A stretch of DNA of 64,000 nt from an uncultured Gammaproteobacteria bacterium (GTDB lineage Bacteria; Pseudomonadota; Gammaproteobacteria; Arenicellales; JAANXG01): contig CAMYKK010000019.1 of assembly GCA_947258975.1 (NCBI GenBank), positions 1-64,000 of the forward strand, written 5' to 3'. The position numbers and the translations under genes are program-made. Of the stretch, positions 18,766 to 27,172 are shown one piece after another. The first letter of the stretch is position 1. The number at the start of each line of letters is the position of its first letter. Under the pieces are notes generated by a model. It was given only the letters and a program-made list of their open reading frames with translations, made no database searches and was not told the origin of the DNA.

Positions 18766-20975
18766 TAGCCCAGTCTCGCATTGATATCGAGGCGGCCACC
18801 GCTGGCGGTGCTGGCCAGGGGGGGCGACCCCAGGGTAGTACCCCGGCCAAGGGTGGAGCTGTCGAGTTGCACCGGAAGAAATCCGCCGGTGTGGCCAATG
18901 ATAGAACTGAGCTGCAGATGCAACCCACGGCCGATGCGCATGCCCGACTCCACGGTGCAGACGTCGAACAGGGTGTGCGCCGGTCGGTGCTGGTCAAGGA
19001 TGTGACGCACCACGTCCAGTTGTTCGCTGCTCAATAGGGCGGGAATCAATACGCTGAAACGGTGGGCGTGGCGCTCGTCCGTCAATGTCTCAAAGTGGGG
19101 TTCGTCGTCAATAACCGGGGAGTCCGACGATGCCAGGGCCTGCCCCACCCGATATCCGGCGCCCAGAATGGCGTCGCCCTGCTCCGGATGCTCGGCGCCA
19201 ACGATCGCACCGCCCAAACCGTGCACCTTAAAGTGTTCGATAATGATGATCTCCACGCCGGTATAGATCTGCAGAAAAGTTTTGAGGCCTTCCACCGTAC
19301 CGCGGAATCGAAACAGCCGTACCGCCGCCTCAATGAGACGCCGCCGCACCCCGTCGCTGAAACGATCGTCGAGTACCAGACCCACAAACCCGGCCAGCCA
19401 GGGCAACATCTCCTTGGGACTGGAACAGGGGTCCAACAGGGCGTGACGGAACAAGGCCGCGGTATCCAGATGGTCCAACAGGCTGTCCGGCATGGCCAGA
19501 TAGCGCCGCAGAAAGGAACCAACCCGGGCATCCCGGGAGTAGAGTTTCGGCAAATGGGCCAGCAGATCATGGCCCTGGGTCTGCACCCGCAGGGCGTTGA
19601 TGGTGGGGGTACGTTTGCCACTGCCGGTGAGTTCCAGGGTGAGCCAGAGATAACGACCGCTGGGGGCATGTGCCGGGGATTCATAGGTCACCACGCTCTC
19701 GGCGGTTGCTTCCTCCCAAACCAATTCGTCGTCGCTGCCGCGGCGAAACAGACGATACCCGGCATGGGTCTGCAGATCCTGGATGGGACGCTGGTCGGGC
19801 ATTGCCGGCGACAACTCTTCATGGGGCAGCTCGCCAAAGCCCCCATCGTTGAACGCCTTACTGCGAGTCAAGTTATGAAACTCGGGCAGCTCATCACTGG
19901 TGTGGAAATTGATCCGAATTCCACACCCCTGCGGCACGCAGGCGTCCACATAGGCGATACCCCACTGGTTTTGAAACACGCCGCTGTCCAGGGCGAAGGT
20001 GACTACCGCGCCGTGGGTTTCATAGGCGGGCCGGATGCTCAGAGCGGTTTTGAACCCTTTATGGGAGAAGTAGCCGATGCGCCCGTCCGGGGTAGTCACA
20101 ATGCCGCGACCATCGTAGCCCTTGGCCCGCCAACGGCGGATTTCCAGCGGACGAAGCAGCCAGTTCAGCGGCAGAAATCGGTATTGGATGAAGTCCCGGT
20201 TGCAACCACGGGCCACCACCAAATGACGATCATCGATAAACGCGATATCGGTGGCAAAGGGCTGGACAAAGGAAACATTATCCCGACCCAAGGATACGAT
20301 AGTGGCATCCACGCTATCGGCCTTGATCAAACCCACCAGTTGTCCTTCGATGGCCGCCAACCGATCGATGACACCCAGCCCCGGTGGCAGGGTGACCGGC
20401 AGCGGATCCGCCATGGCGCTCATGCGCAGCACACCAACGGTAACGACCACAAAAACCTCATCACCTCCACTGGCCATGGCCGCCGGCCGGCTGCCGGCCG
20501 TCAGCACCACGGTGCGCAACAAACGGCGATCCGCCAAATCAAAAATATGGATACAATCCGCTTCGGTTTCGGCGATAAACAGATGACCACCACTGTCTAT
20601 CGTCATGCCCCGTGGTTTGTTCAACACCGTGGACGGTTCTGTCGCCCAGTCGAAATCGCCGACCGGGTAATCGGTCTGTGCGAGCAAATCCACACCGTCT
20701 TTTTCCACCGCACCCTGGGCCTGACAGGCGGACCAACGCCAGCGGCTGACCTGTCCGGTGTCGACATTCAGCCGGTACAGGCGGCACCAGGGATCGAAGG
20801 CCAACGGCGTACAAACCGCGTCGCACGGCGCCAACTCCGGCCCCGGTCCGCTGTCCCGCTCGCGGATCTTCAAGGCGATACCCGGTGCGTCGGTCAGCAG
20901 CCGGGTGTCCTGGTGGGCCACCCGACGCCACTGATCGGTGGACTGTATGGCGACAAATGGACGGGAGCTGGCCAT
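18765..20975 (-). CDS. Beta-propeller / phage tail protein I (Afp12-like) baseplate protein
   Basis: About 736 residues in two parts. Residues 1-450 contain repeated NHL/SMP-like blades, for example GMTIDSGGHLFIAETEADCI, consistent with a beta-propeller. The C-terminal part has LPKLYSRDARVGSFLRRYL, LPWLAGFVGLVLDD and FRFRGTVEGLKTFLQIYTG, the hallmark of phage P2 gpI-like tail proteins and Afp12. The gpI part belongs to the baseplate wedge; the propeller may be exposed and make contacts outside. The start is set at the ATG in a TAATG overlap with the gpJ gene rather than the GTG two codons upstream. Confidence is high for the tail protein I part and moderate for the propeller. Confidence 0.85.
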   Translation of the reverse strand: MASSRPFVAIQSTDQWRRVAHQDTRLLTDAPGIALKIRERDSGPGPELAPCDAVCTPLAFDPWCRLYRLNVDTGQVSRWRWSACQAQGAVEKDGVDLLAQTDYPVGDFDWATEPSTVLNKPRGMTIDSGGHLFIAETEADCIHIFDLADRRLLRTVVLTAGSRPAAMASGGDEVFVVVTVGVLRMSAMADPLPVTLPPGLGVIDRLAAIEGQLVGLIKADSVDATIVSLGRDNVSFVQPFATDIAFIDDRHLVVARGCNRDFIQYRFLPLNWLLRPLEIRRWRAKGYDGRGIVTTPDGRIGYFSHKGFKTALSIRPAYETHGAVVTFALDSGVFQNQWGIAYVDACVPQGCGIRINFHTSDELPEFHNLTRSKAFNDGGFGELPHEELSPAMPDQRPIQDLQTHAGYRLFRRGSDDELVWEEATAESVVTYESPAHAPSGRYLWLTLELTGSGKRTPTINALRVQTQGHDLLAHLPKLYSRDARVGSFLRRYLAMPDSLLDHLDTAALFRHALLDPCSSPKEMLPWLAGFVGLVLDDRFSDGVRRRLIEAAVRLFRFRGTVEGLKTFLQIYTGVEIIIIEHFKVHGLGGAIVGAEHPEQGDAILGAGYRVGQALASSDSPVIDDEPHFETLTDERHAHRFSVLIPALLSSEQLDVVRHILDQHRPAHTLFDVCTVESGMRIGRGLHLQLSSIIGHTGGFLPVQLDSSTLGRGTTLGSPPLASTASGGRLDINARLG

Positions 20976-23125
20976 TAGCACTCGTCCACTTCCACCGGCA
21001 CCGGTACCGGTGTCCTGTCCGCCGGCGGCGCGCCGACGGCTACACCCGGCTCCAGGGGCGGGCCTTCGACCACGGTGATTTCTTCAAGCTCTGGCATTTC
21101 ATTCACCGCCAGGCCCACATCCCCTTTGATCCACTTGTCGGTACCGGCTTCATAACGGGCCAGCCGCAGGCCGCGAAGAAACTCCACCCCTTCCACCTGC
21201 AAGGCGGCGGCCTCCAACTCCGCGCCGATCACTTGCCGGCCCAGGGGCCAACCCTCCCCCGCGGGACCAAAGGGCGGCAGCGGCGCGAGATACTGACGCA
21301 ACACCAACTCGACCCAACTGCGCACCGCATCGATGGCGTATCCCGGTTTGATCTCAAGACCCACGGCCACCGCCAAGGCCTGGTAGACCGGGGGAATCAC
21401 ATACACCTCGGTAGTGACCAGCCGCCGTTGATCGAGGTAGCGGCAAACCCGACGCAGTTGTGAACCGTTCGGCATCGGTGCGTTCGGATGACGTGGATCT
21501 TCCTTGGGCCACACCACCACCGACACCACCCCGGCGGCCTGGGTCTCGCCGGTTTTGGGCCGAAACAAGGGTATGGTGGCGGCGCGTCCGATGTCCGCCC
21601 CCGGCGTCATCAGCGCCAATTCCTGAAAGTCTCCCCGGGTCACCGCCCGGTCGCGGCGGCGAATTTCGTCGGGGATACGCCGCAATGCCGCTTCAACAGT
21701 CTCATCGTCGGCGCCACCCCTGGCGGCCAGGGGATTGATGACTTTGACATTGCCCACGGACAAGGCCTTGCTAATGGCCTCCGCCGCCACGTTGCCCACC
21801 CGGCCACCGCCATAGCGATAGGCCCGGGCGCGAACGCGCTGGCCGATCTGCGGGACGTTCTTGCTGCCAAAGCGAACCGTCGCACTGCTGCGATCGAGCA
21901 CATAGTGTCGATCTTCTGCGCCGCTCGCATGAAAGCCATCAACCTCATACCAAGGCTGCCACCCGGACGGTTCTTCCACTTCCAGGCTGAGACTGCCGGC
22001 GATCACCGGCCCGTGGTTGAGCTGATAGCTCTGATCCGGTTGCCCATCACCCACCCCCAGGTACTCCGGTCGGGCGGTGAGCGCCTGCAGACTTTCGGCG
22101 CTATTGATGCCGACGTGGCGGACCAGTCCAACGCCGGTCTGGTCCTGACGAAAGGCGCGAATCCAGAAAATTACCTTGGACTCGTTTTCTTCATCCAGTA
22201 CCGGAGGCAGATCACCGGCCCCGGCCATGTCTTCGTCCAATAGTTCGAACTGGCCCGCATCCGCGGCGCTCAACTCCAAACGGATGACGCCCTCCTGGCG
22301 CAGGCCCACGGTCGTGTCGCCGCGCACCTTCAGTGGCCGATAGATCGGCGCCTCGGCATCGATCAGCTGGGCGGTACTGACCTGCCACTGCACCCCGCCG
22401 GACACCGCCTGCCGACCCGGCCCCGGACAGGGCGCAATCTTGTCCACCGATGGCGCGGTCTCATCGGGTACGAAACCGATATTGATGACCGCTCGCGCTT
22501 GTTTTAACTTGTCGAGCAGATCCTCATTAGCATGGTCCGATTCATTGAGGACCGCAATCCACAGCATATTATCGACCGCCTCGGTCAGATTGACCGGCGA
22601 ATCGTCACTGGCCGCGCTGATCATCCGGTTCTGATAACCCACCGCTTGTTTGCCGGCGGCCCACTCCCCCAGGGAATCCATAGCGGCGGCGACATAACCG
22701 TATTCTTCGTCTTCCGGGTCGGGCAGGTCCTGCGCCGACTTGGCCACCGCTAGTGCGCTGACAGGCCATACGGTGACGGTGGTCTCGGTCTCGAAACGGA
22801 TCTCACCCGCCGCCGCCTGGGCATGCTGTTCAATCAACACACCGTCGACGTCGGTGGTGAATTCGAGCATGGCCCGGGCGGGTTCCGCCGGCCGCCGGGC
22901 TATCTGCAGCAGATTGAGATATTCCAGGTAGGTTTTTTCCGGGACCTGATTGAAGCGGTAGAGCACGTGTTCGCCCAGAAACGCAAACAACTCCAACAAA
23001 GTGATCCCCGGATCACTATCATTATGATCGGTCCATTCCGGGTTATAGAAGGGAATTCGCGCAACCAGTTGGTTCCTGAGATCTTCGTAGGAACTATCGT
23101 CGAGTATTGGCGAAGGTATATTCAT
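20975..23125 (-). CDS. Baseplate J-like protein (gpJ / Afp11)
   Basis: The 716-residue protein opens with the conserved gpJ-type start: YNPEWTDHNDSDPGITLLEL near residue 28, then LYRFNQVPEKTYLEYLNLL. The C-terminal region has TTEVYVIPPVYQALAVAVGL and an LRQYLAPLPPFGPAGEGWPLG segment typical of baseplate assembly protein J in eCIS and P2-like tails. It forms the wedge that links spike and sheath. The start ATG overlaps the gp25 stop (ATGA), and its stop overlaps the next start (TAATG), so the baseplate genes are tightly coupled. Confidence 0.93.
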   Translation of the reverse strand: MNIPSPILDDSSYEDLRNQLVARIPFYNPEWTDHNDSDPGITLLELFAFLGEHVLYRFNQVPEKTYLEYLNLLQIARRPAEPARAMLEFTTDVDGVLIEQHAQAAAGEIRFETETTVTVWPVSALAVAKSAQDLPDPEDEEYGYVAAAMDSLGEWAAGKQAVGYQNRMISAASDDSPVNLTEAVDNMLWIAVLNESDHANEDLLDKLKQARAVINIGFVPDETAPSVDKIAPCPGPGRQAVSGGVQWQVSTAQLIDAEAPIYRPLKVRGDTTVGLRQEGVIRLELSAADAGQFELLDEDMAGAGDLPPVLDEENESKVIFWIRAFRQDQTGVGLVRHVGINSAESLQALTARPEYLGVGDGQPDQSYQLNHGPVIAGSLSLEVEEPSGWQPWYEVDGFHASGAEDRHYVLDRSSATVRFGSKNVPQIGQRVRARAYRYGGGRVGNVAAEAISKALSVGNVKVINPLAARGGADDETVEAALRRIPDEIRRRDRAVTRGDFQELALMTPGADIGRAATIPLFRPKTGETQAAGVVSVVVWPKEDPRHPNAPMPNGSQLRRVCRYLDQRRLVTTEVYVIPPVYQALAVAVGLEIKPGYAIDAVRSWVELVLRQYLAPLPPFGPAGEGWPLGRQVIGAELEAAALQVEGVEFLRGLRLARYEAGTDKWIKGDVGLAVNEMPELEEITVVEGPPLEPGVAVGAPPADRTPVPVPVEVDEC

Positions 23126-23526
23126 GACTGATCCAAATAAAATGGATAAACAAGGTTTCCGGCACTACCGTCCCGGTTGTGTACATACTCGATATGGATC
23201 AACACCAAAGCCGGGTCGTTACCGGTTACCACACTGACTTTGCCGACCTGAATGCGGCGCTCCCAACGGCGCAGCGCCTTGGTCACGTCGCGCTGAATCA
23301 GGGCGCGGGTGGCGGCGGTATTCGGCTGCATGAGGTAACGACGCAAACCGCAGCCAAAGGTGGAGCGCATCACCCGCTCCCCCGGCTCGGTATCGAGAAT
23401 GATATAAATGGACTGCAGCACCTTATCGCTGCCACCGGCCCAGGGCAGGGCGCGGCTCTCGTCCTCGGGCACCAGGGGTAAACCCCATCCACGGCCGAGC
23501 TGGGCATTGGATACAAAACGGCTCAT
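23122..23526 (-). CDS. gp25/GPW-type baseplate protein (Afp9-like)
   Basis: A 134-residue protein of the T4 gp25 family. Typical features are GWGLPLVPEDESRALPW, SIYIILDTEPGERVMRSTFGCGLRRYL and the final beta strands WERRIQVGKVSVVTGNDPAL with IHIEYV. The family nucleates sheath assembly at the baseplate. The EPGER motif, characteristic of gp25-like sheath initiators, is intact. ATGA overlaps on both sides place it firmly in the baseplate operon. Confidence 0.94.
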   Translation of the reverse strand: MSRFVSNAQLGRGWGLPLVPEDESRALPWAGGSDKVLQSIYIILDTEPGERVMRSTFGCGLRRYLMQPNTAATRALIQRDVTKALRRWERRIQVGKVSVVTGNDPALVLIHIEYVHNRDGSAGNLVYPFYLDQS

Positions 23527-25202
23527 GCAAACACCTCTTCCAGGGACACTTTGTCGTAATACTCAAGTCTGTCCGCCGGATTGCTCAAGCGACCCGACCC
23601 GGAAGTGAACGGCGCATCAATCTCCGGATCATCGGCAATGATCGCGTTGATTTCATCGACCAATTCTTTTGTGACACCGGAACCCGATAAGTCGGTGGTC
23701 TGGCGGACAGCAATGCGCGCCATATCCGCATACACATCCGGATGGTTGGCAATGTCAGCCAACTGTGCATTGAATGCGTCCCGCATCGCCTCCGAGAAGA
23801 ATGGCAGCAATTTTGTCACTGCTTCACCGCCCGGGCCGCCGGCTTCCAACTTCACCTCAAGCTCGGCCTCCACCTCAATGCCGAGCTTGCCCTCCAATTC
23901 GATATCGAACTCCGCCCCAATATCGATACTCAGCGTGGGCAGAATGCACAGCCGCAGACTCAGCAGGAACCAAAGGCCAAACAAGAAGACAACGATGGGC
24001 AGGAACAGCCGCAACACAAAAAAGGCGACGATGGTGATCAGCGGTATCGCGAAGAAACAAATGGACGGCAGCTTACTGGGCGCACCACCTTGGGGATTGT
24101 TATCGCCGTCGAGATTGATGGGCAGGCTCGAACCTGCCGGTGTCGCCACCGCCATGCCCATGCCCTGCCCAAGCTTAAAGTCCGGACTATTGACCTGTTT
24201 CATCAGATCATTGAGGCTTGGCGCCTGAATGGTCGTCAGACGATTGGAGGTGCCGACCAAATCAAAATGGGGCGCCAACTGATAAGTCTCGGTGGGGCGG
24301 GACCAAACCAACTCCCCCTTGCAGTCGTTGCGCTCATTTGATTTCGGGCACTGGGGCTTGTGGCGCCTGACAAAGCAGCGTATCTCGTACACGCTGTGAT
24401 CATCGAACTGGGCGTTCATCGCCCCATCCACATCCGCAGAGCCCACCGGTAACAAGCCATACCAAATGGTCTTGTGCCCCGATGCATGTTCGGTGTCATT
24501 GTTATCCGGAATCAGCGGATACAGAGGATAAATCTGTTCGCCGGTCTGCTCGGGCGTCTCGTCATCGAGTTGTTCCCATGTCCCGGCCCCAGGGCCGATG
24601 CGGCGCCAGCCCTGAACCGTCGGACTTATGCCGTACTTCTCCACCAGCTTATTGAGTTGTAATTGGGCATCGATGCGCCGCTGCGTCACCTTGTCCTCGA
24701 CCCGGCTGCCGTTTCGATCGACGTATGACTTAAGCCCCCGAGCAACCGCCATGGCGCCGACGGTCGACGTATATTTGTTTCGCTTTGATTGGATGCGCTT
24801 TAAACGTGCCCTCTCATAGGCGATGGTCTTGAGCAGCTTTTCCACCTGCGGGCGGATCGCCTCGGGAATTTCGGTCTTGCGTTTGCGCACCACAAATCCG
24901 GCCTCGCACACCCGGTCCCGGGCCACCTTGGGAAACCCCGGGGTATCGCAATGCAGGGCGCAGGTAACCAGATAGAACCGGCTATGGGTATCCAAATAGA
25001 TCTTGCGCCGATTTTTATCGGTAAGGTCCTCGGGCAGATACTTGAGCGAGCGTTGAGGATTGTCCAAAAACATCTGCACATGGTTGGAATCGGCATATTT
25101 TTGGATTATCGGCCGTGAGCTACGCTCACGCCTCGGATCCTCCTCGGTCGAACCCCAGCGATACCAGGGCCCCACCAAATGCCAATTATGCTGCGTCACC
25201 AT
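23523..25202 (-). CDS. Unknown eCIS protein with central hydrophobic (membrane) segment
   Basis: About 559 residues. The true start is the ATG overlapping the spike-protein stop (ATGGTGA), not the longer frame that runs through the spike gene. The first 330 residues are soluble-looking, with basic helices (TIAYERARLKRIQSKRNKY) and paired cysteines. Residues about 380-425 form one or two very hydrophobic segments (ITIVAFFVLRLFLPIVVFLFG), followed by acidic beta repeats (EFDIELEGKLGIEVEAELEV) and an acidic C-terminus. I do not recognise the family. It lies between spike and gp25, the slot of a spike-tip or baseplate component. A transmembrane region there suggests membrane attachment of the particle. 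Confidence 0.75.
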   Translation of the reverse strand: MVTQHNWHLVGPWYRWGSTEEDPRRERSSRPIIQKYADSNHVQMFLDNPQRSLKYLPEDLTDKNRRKIYLDTHSRFYLVTCALHCDTPGFPKVARDRVCEAGFVVRKRKTEIPEAIRPQVEKLLKTIAYERARLKRIQSKRNKYTSTVGAMAVARGLKSYVDRNGSRVEDKVTQRRIDAQLQLNKLVEKYGISPTVQGWRRIGPGAGTWEQLDDETPEQTGEQIYPLYPLIPDNNDTEHASGHKTIWYGLLPVGSADVDGAMNAQFDDHSVYEIRCFVRRHKPQCPKSNERNDCKGELVWSRPTETYQLAPHFDLVGTSNRLTTIQAPSLNDLMKQVNSPDFKLGQGMGMAVATPAGSSLPINLDGDNNPQGGAPSKLPSICFFAIPLITIVAFFVLRLFLPIVVFLFGLWFLLSLRLCILPTLSIDIGAEFDIELEGKLGIEVEAELEVKLEAGGPGGEAVTKLLPFFSEAMRDAFNAQLADIANHPDVYADMARIAVRQTTDLSGSGVTKELVDEINAIIADDPEIDAPFTSGSGRLSNPADRLEYYDKVSLEEVFA

Positions 25203-25864
25203 ACGTTGCCCGCCCCTGGGGTGTATGACGGCGACACAACGGCCGACCGGGCAATCATAGTTTCGCAGTTGATCAATCCATCGAAGTTGGCAACCGCCGT
25301 ATGCACGTTCATGGCCGCCGCGGTAATGTCCACGGTAGCATTGGCCTGTATTTCGATCTTTCCCGCCGGACTGAAGGTAATCACGCAACCGTTGGAGTGG
25401 GTCACTGTGATCTGATCCGCCGACGCATCCAAGGTCAAGCGGTGACCGGCCTCGGTGGACAGGGTGATCTTGGGGGCTCCCTGGGTGTCATCGAATTCCA
25501 AGATGCTGTTGGAGCGGGTCTTGAATACGCGGAGGTTATTGGCCTCTTCGGCCCGAACCGGCATCGCCTCCCGGCCATTCCAGCAGGCGCCCACCACATA
25601 GGGCCGGCGCAGGTCGCCGGCCTCAAAACCGACCACCACCTGAGAGTCCACTTCCGGCAGCACCTGCAACCCCTGTTCATTGTCCGCGTAGGGTGAAAGC
25701 AATGTGGCCCAGGCCCGCACATCCCGCTCACCCTCACTGGACAGCCACGGGAACTTCACTTCCACCCGGCCGAGGGAATCCGGGTCCTGCAAATCGGTAA
25801 CGATGGCCGGGTACAGGCCGTAGTAGCCGGGGCGCGCACCATCGGCAATGAATCGGTTGATCAT
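25196..25864 (-). CDS. gpV/gp5-like spike protein (C-terminal half of an Afp8/VgrG spike)
   Basis: A 222-residue spike. It has the OB-fold of phage baseplate assembly protein V: YYGLYPAIVTDLQDPDSLGRVEVKFPW, then WATLLSPYADNEQG and QVVVGFEAGDLRRPYVVG. The C-terminal ~100 residues are short beta repeats (ITLSTEAGHRLTLDAS, ITFSPAGKIEIQANATVDI) of the triple-helix needle. There is no lysozyme domain and no PAAR motif. ATGA overlap with the preceding gpD-like gene shows that the two halves of what is one protein in Afp8 or VgrG are made separately but together. Confidence 0.92.
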   Translation of the reverse strand: MINRFIADGARPGYYGLYPAIVTDLQDPDSLGRVEVKFPWLSSEGERDVRAWATLLSPYADNEQGLQVLPEVDSQVVVGFEAGDLRRPYVVGACWNGREAMPVRAEEANNLRVFKTRSNSILEFDDTQGAPKITLSTEAGHRLTLDASADQITVTHSNGCVITFSPAGKIEIQANATVDITAAAMNVHTAVANFDGLINCETMIARSAVVSPSYTPGAGNVW

Positions 25865-26949
25865 GCCGCCACCTCCACCGCACCACGCTCGGCCTCAAAT
25901 CCGGTGCGGTATCCGTGGGACAGGTCGTAGGTGTGACGCACTCCCACTACGTAATAACCACCCCCTTCAAACGGCCGCCCGACCCGTTCCAGGGACAACA
26001 TGCTGCCCACGTTCATCTGCGGCGTACCGCGGGTGGTGCCCTTGATCGTGACAAACGATCGGGCCCGTCTCAGCATTTCGGCCCGGGCCCAGGCCCGTGC
26101 CTCTTGCGCATTGAGGGGTACGTCGCGCAACCGGTAAGACGCCCTTTCTCCGGGAAAAACCCGGCCTAGGATATCCGGACCGGTACGACCCTCCGGGGCT
26201 TCCGCCTGAATCACATCCCCCTCGGCCGACTCATCGATAAGTGCGCGTTCCTGAGCGTCGTATCCGCACACCCGTACCGCGCTGCGCTGGGCCGACAGGT
26301 CCGCGCTGGCGCATAGGTGAATGAGATGATTGCCCTGGACCAGGTTGATGTCCGCTCCGCTGCGGCGCAAACGGGTCTTAAAATGCAACTGATCGTCACC
26401 GTACCAAACGTCAGCCTGGAGACGATGGGCCCGTTGGCGCAGAAAGGCCAAGTCGCTCATGTTCCACTGTTGCACCACATCGTAGGTCGGACCATCCACA
26501 TCCACGTCCGCGCCCAGACCGTTCGTATCTGCGATTTCCCGGACAATATCCGCATCAGACATGTCCTCGTATGTATGCATCCGACGACTCAGTCTCAGCT
26601 GCATCAATTTGTCTTCAGCGCGCATCACCACCTCCGGCTCTTGGCCTTCGGAGAACTCCACGTCGATGGCGCTGATCACACCCGCAAAAACCTCGTCCGC
26701 GGTTTCCTCCGCACCAATCTCAATTCGGATCTCCGAGCCAAAATCGAAAACACCGCCATCGAGATACAAAAGCGCGTCCTCACGGGAATCCGGATGGGGG
26801 CCGAACGCCAGCAGACGAGCGGTCATGGTGCGAAGACCGTCATTGCCCTCCGCCACTTCAAGCTGCAGCAGGTCACGGGTTAGATCGACACGCTGCTCGC
26901 CGTCGAGATGAATATGTGGTGCCGGAAAACTCAATAATGACTCGGTCAC
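25861..26949 (-). CDS. gpD/gp27-like late control protein (N-terminal half of an Afp8/VgrG spike)
   Basis: The 362-residue protein matches the phage late control gene D family: LLYLDGGVFDFGSEIRIEIG and DEVFAGVISAIDVEFSEGQEPEV near the start, SDADIVREIADTNGLGADV in the middle, the conserved QWNMSDLAFLRQRA with VWYGDDQLHF, and a final GGGYYVVGVRHTYD. It forms the hub beneath the spike and docks on the inner tube. The start is GTG with an AGGGG site. Its stop overlaps the start of the gpV-like gene. Confidence 0.92.
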   Translation of the reverse strand: MTESLLSFPAPHIHLDGEQRVDLTRDLLQLEVAEGNDGLRTMTARLLAFGPHPDSREDALLYLDGGVFDFGSEIRIEIGAEETADEVFAGVISAIDVEFSEGQEPEVVMRAEDKLMQLRLSRRMHTYEDMSDADIVREIADTNGLGADVDVDGPTYDVVQQWNMSDLAFLRQRAHRLQADVWYGDDQLHFKTRLRRSGADINLVQGNHLIHLCASADLSAQRSAVRVCGYDAQERALIDESAEGDVIQAEAPEGRTGPDILGRVFPGERASYRLRDVPLNAQEARAWARAEMLRRARSFVTIKGTTRGTPQMNVGSMLSLERVGRPFEGGGYYVVGVRHTYDLSHGYRTGFEAERGAVEVAA

Positions 26950-26986
26950 AGCAAACCCCTATTGGTCGCAATACAGTCGTCGATAT

Positions 26987-27160
26987 CTAATCATCGAAGT
27001 CCCAAGCCGCTACCCGGGCCTGATCGGACTCGATTTGTCTTATTAATTGGCGCCGTTCCATCGCCCGGGTCATGCGTTGATCTTCGTCACCCTGGCCGGT
27101 CGATTCCGCACTATCGACTGGATATACATCGCTAATGGTGCGGTTGATATGAACAGTCAT
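26987..27160 (-). CDS. Small 57-residue protein in the baseplate operon
   Basis: A short frame starting MTVHINRTISDVYP and ending AAWDFDD, with a clear ribosome site (AGGGAG) ahead of the ATG. It fills the gap between the Afp7-like tube protein and the gpD-like hub with little spare sequence on either side, and the codon use looks like its neighbours. The middle is a charged amphipathic helix (MTRAMERRQLIRQIESD). Small proteins occur at the same place in P2-like and eCIS loci, where they can act as tape-measure or hub chaperones, but I do not recognise this one. Confidence 0.7.
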   Translation of the reverse strand: MTVHINRTISDVYPVDSAESTGQGDEDQRMTRAMERRQLIRQIESDQARVAAWDFDD

Positions 27161-27172
27161 GACTGATCTCCC

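Noticed and set aside
19062-20978. A 638-codon open frame on the plus strand
   Set aside because: It lies antisense to the propeller/gpI gene, has low-complexity composition (Gln, His, Gly) and no family features; the minus-strand protein is clearly real.
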